From Faecalimonas umbilicata (GTDB lineage Bacteria > Bacillota > Clostridia > Lachnospirales > Lachnospiraceae), in contig NZ_SLZV01000009.1 of NCBI RefSeq assembly GCF_004346095.1, positions 24,670-88,669 of the forward strand: 64,000 nucleotides of DNA, read 5' to 3'. How positions within the stretch are numbered: position 1 is the stretch's first letter; the number at the start of each line of letters is the position of its first letter. The position numbers and the translations under genes were made by a program. Of this stretch, positions 9,105-17,060 are shown piece after piece. The notes beneath the pieces were generated by a model. It did not search any database and was not told the DNA's origin. It worked only from the letters and a program-made list of their open reading frames with translations.

Positions 9105-9130
9105 AAAAAAGGCTGTCAGATGACAGCCTA
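9105..9130 (-). terminator. Hairpin over the zapA stop codon, terminator or attenuator
   Basis: On the minus strand GGCTGTCA pairs with TGACAGCC around a 2-nt loop and is followed by T6. The zapA stop codon (9128-9130) is at the base of the stem, so a ribosome terminating there could disturb the hairpin. Confidence 0.7.
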
Positions 9131-9538
9131 TTTGTTTCTTGTGTTCATTTCAGTTTCCAGTTTAACAATCTTCATCTGCAAGGCTCTATTCTCTTCCTTC
9201 AGATCTTCCATCACTTTCTGTAGATTCTCAAGCTTGATCTGCTCCGTGATCAGCTCATGCTTCAGATCGTACATCTCTTTGTTCTTCTTTTCAATATCTT
9301 CTTCAAATGTATTGCCCAGCTGCTTCGCCTTAAAGTAATCGTCCGCAATGTTCAACGACAGAAGGATACTTCTAAGTTCTGCGCTTTGTCTGCGATAGTT
9401 CTCGCTGCTGGTACATTCTGCAATTTTATGATTCAAATAAGTGGATACTTTCTGAAGATATTCTTCACTCTCAAATCCGCCGAGTGTGAAAACTTTTCCA
9501 CCTATCAAAACTTCTGTATAATTCTTTCCCGAAGCCAT
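9128..9538 (-). CDS. zapA: Cell division protein ZapA
   Basis: 136 residues: an N-terminal ZapA head (NYTEVLIGGKVFTLGG, then EEYLQKVSTYLNHKIAE) and a long C-terminal coiled coil from about residue 70 rich in Glu, Lys and Leu. ZapA binds and bundles FtsZ at the division ring. Ribosome binding site AAGGAGG precedes ATG at 9538. Its stop codon is embedded in a terminator-like hairpin, so U32 expression downstream may be partly uncoupled. Longer than the roughly 90-aa short forms, as is usual in Lachnospiraceae. Confidence 0.92.
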   Translation of the reverse strand: MASGKNYTEVLIGGKVFTLGGFESEEYLQKVSTYLNHKIAECTSSENYRRQSAELRSILLSLNIADDYFKAKQLGNTFEEDIEKKNKEMYDLKHELITEQIKLENLQKVMEDLKEENRALQMKIVKLETEMNTRNK

Positions 9539-9607
9539 GGAAAACCTCCTTATGCTTTACAATCTTCTTCTCCATTATAAACCATATTTCCAGAAAAACA
9601 ACTATTT

Positions 9608-10609
9608 TTACTGATTTTTATAGGAAATTCCCAAATGTGCATATGCCTTGTCCGTGACAATCCTTCCTCTCGGTGTTCTCTGGATGAATCCATTTTTTAA
9701 AAGGTATGGCTCGCAGACATCCTCGATAGTACCCGAATCCTCACCGATCGATGCCGCAAGTGTTTCCAGTCCAACCGGTCCTCCCTGAAACTTCTCGATC
9801 ATTGCAAGCAAAAGATTCCGATCCACATGATCAAGCCCATAACGATCCACATCCAGAAGATCCAGTGCATAATTTGCCACTTCTTCCGTAATCCGTCCAT
9901 CGTACTTGACCTGCGCGAAATCTCTCACCCGCTTTAACAGACGATTCGCCAGACGCGGGGTTCCCCTGGAACGCTTTGCAAGCTCTAATGCACCTTTTGC
10001 ATCAATCTCCACGCCAAGTACATCCGCCGAGCGCATGATGATCGTCCGCAGCTCTTCTTCTGTGTAAAATTCCAATCTTTGTACAACTCCAAAACGATCC
10101 CGCAGCGGCGCCGTAAGCATCCCTGCCCGCGTTGTCGCTCCAACCAATGTAAAATGAGGAAGATCTAGGCGGATGGAACGTGCCCCCGCCCCTTTTCCGA
10201 TCATAATGTCGATCACATAATCTTCCATCGCCGGGTAGAGTACCTCCTCTACCTGTCTGTTCAGACGATGGATCTCATCCACAAACAAAACATCTCCTTC
10301 TTGGAGATTATTTAAAATTGCTGCCATCTCCCCGGGTTTTTCAATCGCCGGACCAGACGTGATCTTTACATTGACTTCCATCTCATTTGCAATGATTCCG
10401 GCAAGAGTCGTCTTCCCAAGTCCCGGAGGACCATAGAACAACACATGATCCAGAGATTCTCCTCTTGCCTTTGCAGCCTCAATATAAATCTTCAGCGTCT
10501 CTTTCGCCTTCTCCTGCCCAATATAATCTTTTAGGAGAGTCGGTCTTAAATGACTTTCAATCTTTACATCTTCTTCCAGATTCTCTGTTGTAATAATTCT
10601 CTTTGCCAT
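9608..10609 (-). CDS. ruvB: Holliday junction branch migration helicase RuvB
   Basis: 333 residues, full length. AAA+ ATPase with Walker [12 protein letters not shown] (about 60-70), Walker B FVDEIHRL, sensor GATTRAG, and a C-terminal winged helix ending in [11 protein letters not shown]. It forms hexameric motors that pull DNA through a RuvA-bound Holliday junction. Encoded 15 nt downstream of ruvA. No ruvC is next to it, as in most Firmicutes, which use RecU or another resolvase. Confidence 0.98.
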   Translation of the reverse strand: MAKRIITTENLEEDVKIESHLRPTLLKDYIGQEKAKETLKIYIEAAKARGESLDHVLFYGPPGLGKTTLAGIIANEMEVNVKITSGPAIEKPGEMAAILNNLQEGDVLFVDEIHRLNRQVEEVLYPAMEDYVIDIMIGKGAGARSIRLDLPHFTLVGATTRAGMLTAPLRDRFGVVQRLEFYTEEELRTIIMRSADVLGVEIDAKGALELAKRSRGTPRLANRLLKRVRDFAQVKYDGRITEEVANYALDLLDVDRYGLDHVDRNLLLAMIEKFQGGPVGLETLAASIGEDSGTIEDVCEPYLLKNGFIQRTPRGRIVTDKAYAHLGISYKNQ

Positions 10610-10624
10610 ATCTGTCCTTGTCCT

Positions 10625-11227
10625 TTAAAATACCATAAATTTTAACGATTGTTTCAATAGTTCTTCTACAGTCATCGTCTCTGTCATCGGAACTTTCTTG
10701 ACCGCCTTCAGGCTTTCTGCACTGCCATAGCCAAGTGCCACAAGCGCCTGCACCGCTTCCGACTGCATATCCGCTCCTCCTGATGGGACTGACATCACTT
10801 CCTCTTCTTTTGTCAATACATCATCAATGTTCAACTTGTCTTTTAGTTCGATGATCAGCTTCTCAGCCGTCTTCTTTCCGATTCCCGGAGCCGCTGAGAT
10901 TGCTTTAACATCCCCGGCCAGCACCGCAAACCGCAAGTCATCCGGTGTCATCTTCGATAAAATATTCAAGCCTCCTTTCGGCCCAATTCCATTCACTCCG
11001 ATCAAAAGCCGAAAAACTTTTAAATCATCTTTTGTCAGAAACCCAAACAACTGCATGGCATCCTCACGCACGTTCAGATAAGTATGGATCTTCACTTCAC
11101 TCCCTATCGGAGGCAACATCGTCATTGCCTGCCCCGGCATGAAGATCCCATATCCAATCCCCTGCACTTCTACTACGACCTGTTCTTCACCGACCGCAGC
11201 CAGTTCTCCTTTAATATATGAAATCAT
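10625..11227 (-). CDS. ruvA: Holliday junction DNA-binding protein RuvA
   Basis: 200 residues: N-terminal OB fold (MISYIKGELAAVGEEQVVVEV), central helix-hairpin-helix pairs (LLIGVNGIGPKGGLNIL and ISAAPGIGKKTAEKLIIELK) and the C-terminal domain that contacts RuvB, separated by an acidic linker. The ATG overlaps the stop of the upstream Gx transporter gene (ATGA), so the two are translationally coupled. Confidence 0.98.
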   Translation of the reverse strand: MISYIKGELAAVGEEQVVVEVQGIGYGIFMPGQAMTMLPPIGSEVKIHTYLNVREDAMQLFGFLTKDDLKVFRLLIGVNGIGPKGGLNILSKMTPDDLRFAVLAGDVKAISAAPGIGKKTAEKLIIELKDKLNIDDVLTKEEEVMSVPSGGADMQSEAVQALVALGYGSAESLKAVKKVPMTETMTVEELLKQSLKFMVF

Positions 11228-11760
11228 CTCGTCTGTCCTTTCTGTAAATATCGCTGTAATCTCTGTACGAGTAGCCCGATCACTGCTCCGGTGAGTATTC
11301 CGGCTGTCAACAGCACCGGCATATAATAGGAAATACTCAAACTTTCCACCACCAGCATCGCAACAAGAAGCTGTCCGATATTATGAAACACTCCACCGGC
11401 AATACTGACACCTATCACACTGAAGCTTCCTCTCTTCTTCAAAAGATGCATAATTAAAATACTAAAACAACTTCCGGCAATACTATAAAAAATAGCAAAC
11501 AGATTCCCAAACAGAAAGCCTGTCAAAATATTTCGAAGAATCGCCAACACAAAGGCCTCCTTCGTCCCGGCATAGTAAAGCGCTGTCACTGTGACAATAT
11601 TTGCCAGTCCAAGCTTGATGCCCGGGATTCCGAAAGAAATCGGAATCAAAGTTTCCACATAACTAAAAATCAATGACAACGCCAGAAACATCCCAAAATA
11701 AGCTGATTGTCTGCCCCAGTCCTTCCGATGCTTCTGATTTCTATCCTGCAACTGCATCAT
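11224..11760 (-). CDS. Gx transporter family membrane protein
   Basis: About 178 residues with five or six membrane helices. The pattern VETLIPISFGIPGIKLGLANIVT followed by LRNILTGFLFGN matches the Gx transporter family (formerly annotated heptaprenyl diphosphate synthase component I), likely an ECF-type or small-substrate carrier. Family members are repeatedly found next to a NusG-II protein, as here; the substrate is not known. ATG at 11760 or 11757 fits AAGGAAA just upstream; the longer frame to 11778 has no site. Its start overlaps the end of the NusG-II gene. Confidence 0.85.
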   Translation of the reverse strand: MMQLQDRNQKHRKDWGRQSAYFGMFLALSLIFSYVETLIPISFGIPGIKLGLANIVTVTALYYAGTKEAFVLAILRNILTGFLFGNLFAIFYSIAGSCFSILIMHLLKKRGSFSVIGVSIAGGVFHNIGQLLVAMLVVESLSISYYMPVLLTAGILTGAVIGLLVQRLQRYLQKGQTR

Positions 11761-12115
11761 TTTCCTTACTTCCTTCATCCGCTCTGTCTACAATCTCCAA
11801 AATCACCTTGTTCGGAAGACAGATAATACTCTCACGATTCTTTGAAATCTTCGGATGTGCAGCACAAATCTGATCCGGACAATCTGCCCAGATCATCTCC
11901 ACTTGCCCATCCTGAATTTTTACCCGGTTATGTTCTCCAATTGCAATCTCCGCATCTTCCTCCAGACTGACTTCCCGAAAAACTTCTCCGTCTACTTTTA
12001 TTCTCAAATATTTTTCTGCATCCTTTCCTCTTCTTTCCGTGAAACAATTCCCCACCAGAAAGAAAAGTGCAGCGATCAAAACAGTTCCTGCCAGGATCCA
12101 GTCATTCTTTTTCAT
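11741..12115 (-). CDS. NusG domain II-containing secreted/membrane-anchored protein
   Basis: From ATG at 12115 the protein is 124 residues: one N-terminal membrane anchor (MKKNDWILAGTVLIAALFFLVG), then a NusG-II fold with YLRIKVDGEVFREVSLEEDAEI and the Cys pair DCPDQICAAHPKIS. This is a domain found alone outside the cytoplasmic membrane in Firmicutes, next to Gx transporter genes. Function unknown. The open frame extends upstream to 12235 with no convincing binding site, so the shorter start is preferred; ATG at 12154 is possible. Confidence 0.8.
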   Translation of the reverse strand: MKKNDWILAGTVLIAALFFLVGNCFTERRGKDAEKYLRIKVDGEVFREVSLEEDAEIAIGEHNRVKIQDGQVEMIWADCPDQICAAHPKISKNRESIICLPNKVILEIVDRADEGSKENDAVAG

Positions 12116-12295
12116 CCTATCACGATTCCTCTCTGATCTTTTCTGTCCATTCATTTCGGTACTACTCATTCTATCACAACCAATGATCGGATGCAACCAC
12201 ATGTTCGATTTCATGTGAATTGTATCAGCCTGCAATATCGTATTCTCATGCGAAACGTGTTTTCTACTGCACAGGATTCCATAGGCGTTCCCTAT

Positions 12296-12348
12296 ACAAA
12301 AAATCTCCCAGACATAGATTTCAAAAATTCGTCTATGTCTGAGAGATC
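12296..12348 (-). terminator. Terminator after the Q/N/Y-rich membrane protein gene
   Basis: On the minus strand 12332-12347 pairs with 12303-12317 (ATCTCTCAGACATAGA and its partner with one bulge) followed by a T-tract. It directly follows the stop codon region of the 12358-12819 gene. Confidence 0.75.
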
Positions 12349-12357
12349 TGACGCTAA

Positions 12358-12819
12358 TTAATAATAAAGTGCATTTGACATTGCAATTCCGAACACAACA
12401 AAGAATAATGTATAAAGTACAATGACAACTGCCATCACGATCAACATCGCGCGGCTATAATTTTTCCGGTTGATATTTGTATTGGCACCAAATGCCCAAA
12501 TAAAATAGAGAACAATTCCTACGCAAGGAACTAATCCTGCCAGAATAGTAAGCAACCACTCACCCATAGATAATGGTGCATCTAATGGTTTCTTTCCGGA
12601 ATTCCCACTATAATTCTGATTATAATTCTGCTGGTATCCTTGATTATAGTTCATATCATAATTCTGATTATAGTTCTACTGATATGCTCCATTGTTCTCG
12701 CCAGAACCATTCTGAGAACCATCACTATAATATCCATAGTTCATCGTCTGCTGATAAGAATTGTCTGCTGCCTCTGCATTCTGATCCTGCTCTGGCATAT
12801 TACTGAATTTTTCATCCAT
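12358..12819 (-). pseudogene. Q/N/Y-rich-tail small membrane protein interrupted by an in-frame TAG
   Basis: Reading from ATG at 12819, which has GAGGAGG about 9 nt upstream, the frame encodes an acidic, Gln/Asn-rich N-terminus, then meets TAG at 12676-12678 (codon 48). It continues without another stop through a repetitive tract (NYNQNY, NYNQGY, QNYNQNY) into a membrane domain with two helices (SMGEWLLTILAGLVPCVGIVL and AMLIVMAVVIVLYTLFF). The TAG lies where the repeat expects CAG (Gln), a single C-to-T change. The downstream part could be made from ATG at 12654 (98 aa), but that ATG has no good binding site. The family, in Lachnospiraceae, has a disordered Q/N/Y N-terminus before a helix pair; function unknown. 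Could also be a sequencing error. Confidence 0.75.
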
Positions 12820-12909
12820 ACTAAAATCCTCCTCGTTCTCTCTTTCAAATCATTTTGAACATACGCTATATCCTTCTAATCTGAAATTCAAGTACATTTC
12901 TATTTTTTG

Positions 12910-12938
12910 ATTCTAGCATATTTTTATGTTTTGCACAA
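12910..12938 (-). promoter_or_regulatory. Promoter upstream of the Q/N/Y-rich protein gene
   Basis: On the minus strand TTGTGC (12933-12938), 17 nt, then TAGAAT (12910-12915) with an extended TGC before it. It would start transcription about 85 nt ahead of the ATG at 12819. Confidence 0.6.
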
Positions 12939-12956
12939 TTATTTTTTTGCATTTTT

Positions 12957-13427
12957 CTATCTTCTATATATTCTGTCCAATATTTTGTACAAAAGATTCT
13001 CTCGATAATATCCCATCGGAGCTTCTCCCGGAAATTGTGTCAGCATCCGGTAAATATAAATTACAATACATGCAATAAGGAGAACTGCACCCCATGCTGC
13101 CACATGCGGCAGTTTTCTTCCAAGAATATAGCGATAAAAGAAAAACGCACACAGAAAAAAGATCATCGGATAGATCATCGGATTCATCCGATATGCCTCA
13201 GCAAACTTTGCGCAAAACAAGAGTCTGGCAGCTCGTGTCAGACCACAGGCAGGACACGGAAATCCCGTCAGACAGACACTCGGACAGCCCGCATTGCAGC
13301 CTACATGCATAAAAAGAAAATATACTGCTACTGCAAACAATGCTGTCCGGTACTGGAACAAATCCTTCCAGATCCGTGCAGCTATCTTTTTCACAATCTC
13401 TTTTACAGAATGATCTTTTTCGGACAT
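12957..13427 (-). CDS. DUF2752 domain membrane protein
   Basis: 156 residues, three membrane helices, and the diagnostic GFPCPACGLTRAARLL motif near residues 56-70. DUF2752 proteins have no known activity; the conserved Cys pair and Thr-Arg lie at a membrane boundary. The reading frame starts inside the 3' end of rnfB (25-nt overlap), so it is likely the last gene of the rnf operon. The start has only a weak binding site and GTG at 13394 is possible. Confidence 0.8.
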   Translation of the reverse strand: MSEKDHSVKEIVKKIAARIWKDLFQYRTALFAVAVYFLFMHVGCNAGCPSVCLTGFPCPACGLTRAARLLFCAKFAEAYRMNPMIYPMIFFLCAFFFYRYILGRKLPHVAAWGAVLLIACIVIYIYRMLTQFPGEAPMGYYRENLLYKILDRIYRR

Positions 13428-14194
13428 TTTTCAGCACATGCTCCACAGTTCGTACATTTCTCCGGATCGATCCACGCAAGATTATTCTCCACAACGATTG
13501 CATCTGCCGGGCAGACTTTCTGACACATCCGACAGCCAATGCATCCCGTGCTGCATACAGCCATCACATCTTTTCCCTTTTCCTTAGAACTGCACTGTAC
13601 AAGATGCTTTGCCTCATATGGTACAAGCTCGATCAGATTTTTCGGACATGCTTTGATACATTTTCCACATGCTTTGCATGCTTCTTTATCTACTACCGCA
13701 ACTCCGTCTACAATGTGAATCGCATCAAACGGACAGGCTTTTACACAAGTGCCAAATCCACAACATCCGTAATCACAGGATTTTGGACCACCATTCTGCA
13801 TATGCGCCATCATCACGCAGTCCTCGATTCCCGTGTACGCATAATCCTGCTTTGCTTTCCCACAAGTCCCCGCACATTTGACAAACGCAGTCATCCGCTT
13901 CTGTTCTCCTGCTGCGACTCCCATAATCTCTCCGATTTTTTCCGCCACCGGAGCGCCGCCGACTGGACAGGCAGAGATTTCCGCCTCTCCTTTTACGATC
14001 GCGGCAGCAAGTCCGGAGCACCCTGCGTATCCACAGCCGCCGCAATTATTGCCCGGAAGCGCATCACATACTTTTGTTTCACGCTCATCAACTTCCACTG
14101 CAAATTTCTGTCCCGCAACTCCGAGGAATACACCAATGAACAGGCCGACTCCTCCCACGATCAGGGCAGCAAATATAATTCCTGTAATACTCAT
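13403..14194 (-). CDS. rnfB: Rnf complex subunit RnfB (Fe-S electron entry subunit)
   Basis: 263 residues. An N-terminal membrane anchor (1-25), the RnfB-specific Fe-S domain (NNCGGCGYAGCSGLAAAI with a later ACPVGG), then four ferredoxin-type CxxCxxCxxxCP clusters: CCGFGTCVKACP, CKACGKCIKACP, CIGCRMCQKVCP and CTNCGACAEKCP. It takes electrons from reduced ferredoxin and passes them into the membrane part of the complex. RnfB of anaerobic Clostridia carries more clusters than the proteobacterial type, consistent here. Preceded by GGAGGA; last subunit gene of the rnfCDGEAB order. Confidence 0.97.
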   Translation of the reverse strand: MSITGIIFAALIVGGVGLFIGVFLGVAGQKFAVEVDERETKVCDALPGNNCGGCGYAGCSGLAAAIVKGEAEISACPVGGAPVAEKIGEIMGVAAGEQKRMTAFVKCAGTCGKAKQDYAYTGIEDCVMMAHMQNGGPKSCDYGCCGFGTCVKACPFDAIHIVDGVAVVDKEACKACGKCIKACPKNLIELVPYEAKHLVQCSSKEKGKDVMAVCSTGCIGCRMCQKVCPADAIVVENNLAWIDPEKCTNCGACAEKCPKKIIL

Positions 14195-14209
14195 CGTCTT
14201 TCCTCCTGC

Positions 14210-14803
14210 CTATAAGTTCAGTCCGGAAAATCCAAAGAATGCAATCGCCATCAAGCCTGCTGTCACAAGCACAATCGGCATTCCCCGAAAGGATTCCGGC
14301 ACATCATTATGTTCTGTCTTCTCCCGAATTCCTGCCATGATGACAATGGCGATCGTAAATCCTACCGCCGTTGCAAACCCATTCACAACACTGGCTAAAA
14401 TTCCATAATCCTTCTGCACGTTTTTCAAAGCAACTCCAAGTACCGCACAGTTTGTCGTAATCAATGGCAAGTACACCCCAAGCGCGTTGTAAAGCGGAGG
14501 CATCATTTTCTTTAACAACATCTCCACAAACTGAACAAGTGCAGCGATGACAAGAATAAACACAATCGTCTGAAGATAGACAAGTCTTCCATTTAAAATT
14601 GCATCGTTTGCAAGAATAAATTTGTAAATCAGGCTTGTGATAAAGGAAGAGATCGTCAACACGAAAATAACTGCTCCTCCCATTCCTGCTGCCGTCTCCA
14701 CCTTTTTAGATACGCCGAGGAACGGACAAAGACCTAAAAACTGGCTGAGAACAACATTATTTACAAGCGCTGCACCGACTGCAATCAATAATAGTTCTTC
14801 CAT
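14210..14803 (-). CDS. rnfA: Rnf complex subunit RnfA
   Basis: 197 residues and six membrane helices. The pattern NNVVLSQFLGLCPFLGVSKK and LPLITTNCAVLGVAL is characteristic of RnfA/NqrE, the membrane subunits that hold an intramembrane Fe-S centre through their conserved cysteines. RnfA and RnfE are homologous and inserted in opposite orientation. AGGAGGG precedes the ATG, and it lies directly after rnfE. Confidence 0.97.
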   Translation of the reverse strand: MEELLLIAVGAALVNNVVLSQFLGLCPFLGVSKKVETAAGMGGAVIFVLTISSFITSLIYKFILANDAILNGRLVYLQTIVFILVIAALVQFVEMLLKKMMPPLYNALGVYLPLITTNCAVLGVALKNVQKDYGILASVVNGFATAVGFTIAIVIMAGIREKTEHNDVPESFRGMPIVLVTAGLMAIAFFGFSGLNL

Positions 14804-15508
14804 TTACTTTCCCTCCTGCTTCTCTACCGAAAACACTGCTTTTCCACAACTTCCGTTTCCACAGGATGCGCAGCTGCCATCACAGCCACTAGCCGCCTCC
14901 TGCTGTCCGCCTTTCGCCTTTGCCGCTTTCACTTTGTTCTGAACCGCCACAAGACAGGCAAGCACAAAAAATGCCCCTGGAGCAAGCACAAAGATCGTGA
15001 TTGGTTCATACGAGGCCGGCATGATCTTCCAGCCAAAAATCTTCCCGCTTCCGATAATCTCACGGACCATTCCGATTGCTGTCAGACCTACTGTAAAGCC
15101 AAGTCCCATCCCAAGTCCATCAAAGATAGACGGAAGCACCGGATTTTTGGAAGCATAGCTCTCAGCACGTCCAAGAATAATACAGTTTACAACAATCAGC
15201 GGAATATAAAGTCCAAGCGAATCGTAAAGACTTGGAATAAACCCTTCCAACAAAAACTGCACCATTGTGACAAACGATGCCACGATCACAATAAAAGACG
15301 GTACACGCGCACTGTCCGGGATAATCTTTCGCAGCATGGAGATCAACATGTTTGACATTACAAGGACAACCGTTGTTGTCAGTCCCATCCCGAGTCCGTT
15401 GATTGCAGAAGTCGTCACCGCAAGTGTCGGACACATTCCAAGCATCAGCACAAATGTCGGGTTCTCCTTGATCAGTCCGTTAAAAAGTCGTTCCGTACAC
15501 TTATTCAT
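14804..15508 (-). CDS. rnfE: Rnf complex subunit RnfE, with Cys-rich C-terminal tail
   Basis: From ATG at 15508 (GGAGG upstream) the protein is 234 residues with six helices: ENPTFVLMLGMCPTLAVTTSA and LGLYIPLIVVNCIILGRAE are the conserved Cys segments shared with RnfA/NqrD. The frame upstream of this ATG lies inside rnfG and is not used. After the last helix there is an unusual tail of about 50 residues with a cysteine-dense patch CDGSCASCGNGSCGK, which could bind a metal. Membrane subunit of the ion pump. Confidence 0.95.
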   Translation of the reverse strand: MNKCTERLFNGLIKENPTFVLMLGMCPTLAVTTSAINGLGMGLTTTVVLVMSNMLISMLRKIIPDSARVPSFIVIVASFVTMVQFLLEGFIPSLYDSLGLYIPLIVVNCIILGRAESYASKNPVLPSIFDGLGMGLGFTVGLTAIGMVREIIGSGKIFGWKIMPASYEPITIFVLAPGAFFVLACLVAVQNKVKAAKAKGGQQEAASGCDGSCASCGNGSCGKAVFSVEKQEGK

Positions 15509-16121
15509 TGACACTTCCTCCTTCCATTGCTCCATGATAATAGGCAACTGCGGCATTGACCGCATTGGTAACCGCATCGGTTGTGATCGTTGCTCCGCTT
15601 AACGCATCGATCTTACCCTCTTTGCCACCATCTCCTTTTACAACCTCAAAATGATCTGTATTGACATCTTGAAACTGTTCCTTAAATTCTGGTTCCTGTG
15701 CATTCATTCCAAGACCGGCAGTTTCACTGATTGATAACAGTTCGATTCCTGTCACAGTGCCATCCAGTGTAATCCCGACAGACACTTTGATCTCTCCGCC
15801 ATATCCTTCTTTGGATGTAGCTGTTACCACACTGCCAATTGCATTTTCCCCGCTGTCAAGGGCCAATGCCGCTTCATTGACATAGCAGCCACTAACCCCT
15901 GCATTTCTTAAAATTTCTTCTGCCTCTTTTTCCTCAAATGCTTCAAATGTCTGAAAGGTTTCTGCCTCTTGAAACACAGTATGATATGCCTCCTGCTTTC
16001 GATTTTCTCTGCTGGCAGCAATCGGCTCTTTTGTAATCTCATAGACAAATCCGAGAAGCAGACCGGATATCAATGTGATCGCAGTCAGGATCAATGTATT
16101 TTTTATGATCTTCTGATTCAT
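15501..16121 (-). CDS. rnfG: Rnf complex subunit RnfG (covalent flavoprotein)
   Basis: 206 residues: N-terminal membrane helix (7-27), then an extracytoplasmic FMN-binding domain. The flavinylation motif is DALSGATITTDAV near residues 176-188, where the threonine of SGAT takes FMN through a phosphoester bond. GISETAGLGMNAQ-like text (SISETAGLGMNAQEPEF) is typical. GGGAGGA precedes the ATG. Its end overlaps the start of rnfE by 8 nt. Confidence 0.96.
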   Translation of the reverse strand: MNQKIIKNTLILTAITLISGLLLGFVYEITKEPIAASRENRKQEAYHTVFQEAETFQTFEAFEEKEAEEILRNAGVSGCYVNEAALALDSGENAIGSVVTATSKEGYGGEIKVSVGITLDGTVTGIELLSISETAGLGMNAQEPEFKEQFQDVNTDHFEVVKGDGGKEGKIDALSGATITTDAVTNAVNAAVAYYHGAMEGGSVNE

Positions 16122-17050
16122 TATCTCTCTCCTCCCTTCCCGAATGGACGTGGGCGGGTTACTCTTTCAATCAATGGGACAAGCAGATTGCTGATAATGA
16201 TTGCATAAGAAACTCCCTCTGCAGATCTTCCAAGCAGACGGAATAACCCCGTCAGCACTCCCAGACAGACACCATACAAAATCTGCCCGTTCTTTGTGAT
16301 CGGTGCCGTCACATAATCTGTCGCCATGAACCATGCACCAAGCATCAAACCACCTCCACACAACTGTGCAGTAAGGTAGTTCAAGTCGAATCCTTTTCCA
16401 CTAAACAATACGATCATCACAATAAAAGTGATCAGATATGTCCCCGGAATCCGAAGATCGATCACTCCCATAAACAGAAGGAACATCGCACCGATCATAA
16501 TTGCGATCACAGATGTTTCACCGATCGTTCCCGCAATATTTCCAATCAGCATGTCCATGGTATTGACACTCTCACCTGTTTTTAGCTGGGCAAGCGGCGT
16601 GGCGCCTGACACCCCGTCATAGACAAATGTTGTCATTCTCCCTGTAAAGGAAATCAAAAGAAAGCACCTCGCAGCAAGTGCCGGATTCATAAAATTCTGT
16701 CCAAGTCCGCCAAACAGCTGCTTGACTACTAAAATCGCAAACACCGCCCCAAGCACGCACATCCACCACGGCGCTGTCGGCGGAAGGTTTAATGCGAGAA
16801 GCAGACCTGTGACCGCTGCACTTCCATCAGCAATCGTGATCTTCTTCCCCATGAACCGCTCAAAAAGATACTCTGTTGCCACTGCAGAAGCAACTGTCAG
16901 AAACACGATTCCAAGTGCCTGTACGCCAAAATTATAAATTCCAAAAAGTGTCGTCGGCATTAACGCGATCAGGACAAGGAACATAATATTTCCTGTCGTG
17001 ACCTTTGCGCGTATATGCGGCGAAGATGATATATTAAATGTCTCGTTCAT
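16121..17050 (-). CDS. rnfD: Rnf complex subunit RnfD (covalent flavin, membrane)
   Basis: 309 residues from ATG at 17050 (AGGGAGAG upstream). About eight to ten membrane helices and the covalent-FMN motif GVSGATPLAQL. LLALNLPPTAPWWMCVLGA and GGLGQNFMNPALAARCFLL are highly conserved in RnfD/NqrB. With RnfG it carries electrons through the membrane, coupling to Na+ or H+ export. Stop codon shares a base with the rnfG start. Confidence 0.97.
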   Translation of the reverse strand: MNETFNISSSPHIRAKVTTGNIMFLVLIALMPTTLFGIYNFGVQALGIVFLTVASAVATEYLFERFMGKKITIADGSAAVTGLLLALNLPPTAPWWMCVLGAVFAILVVKQLFGGLGQNFMNPALAARCFLLISFTGRMTTFVYDGVSGATPLAQLKTGESVNTMDMLIGNIAGTIGETSVIAIMIGAMFLLFMGVIDLRIPGTYLITFIVMIVLFSGKGFDLNYLTAQLCGGGLMLGAWFMATDYVTAPITKNGQILYGVCLGVLTGLFRLLGRSAEGVSYAIIISNLLVPLIERVTRPRPFGKGGER

Positions 17051-17060
17051 ATGTCTCTCC

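Noticed and set aside
13340..14215. 291-codon open frame on the plus strand
   Set aside because: Antisense to rnfB and the start of the DUF2752 gene; no ribosome site, and the Cys/His/Ser-rich text mirrors the Fe-S cluster codons.
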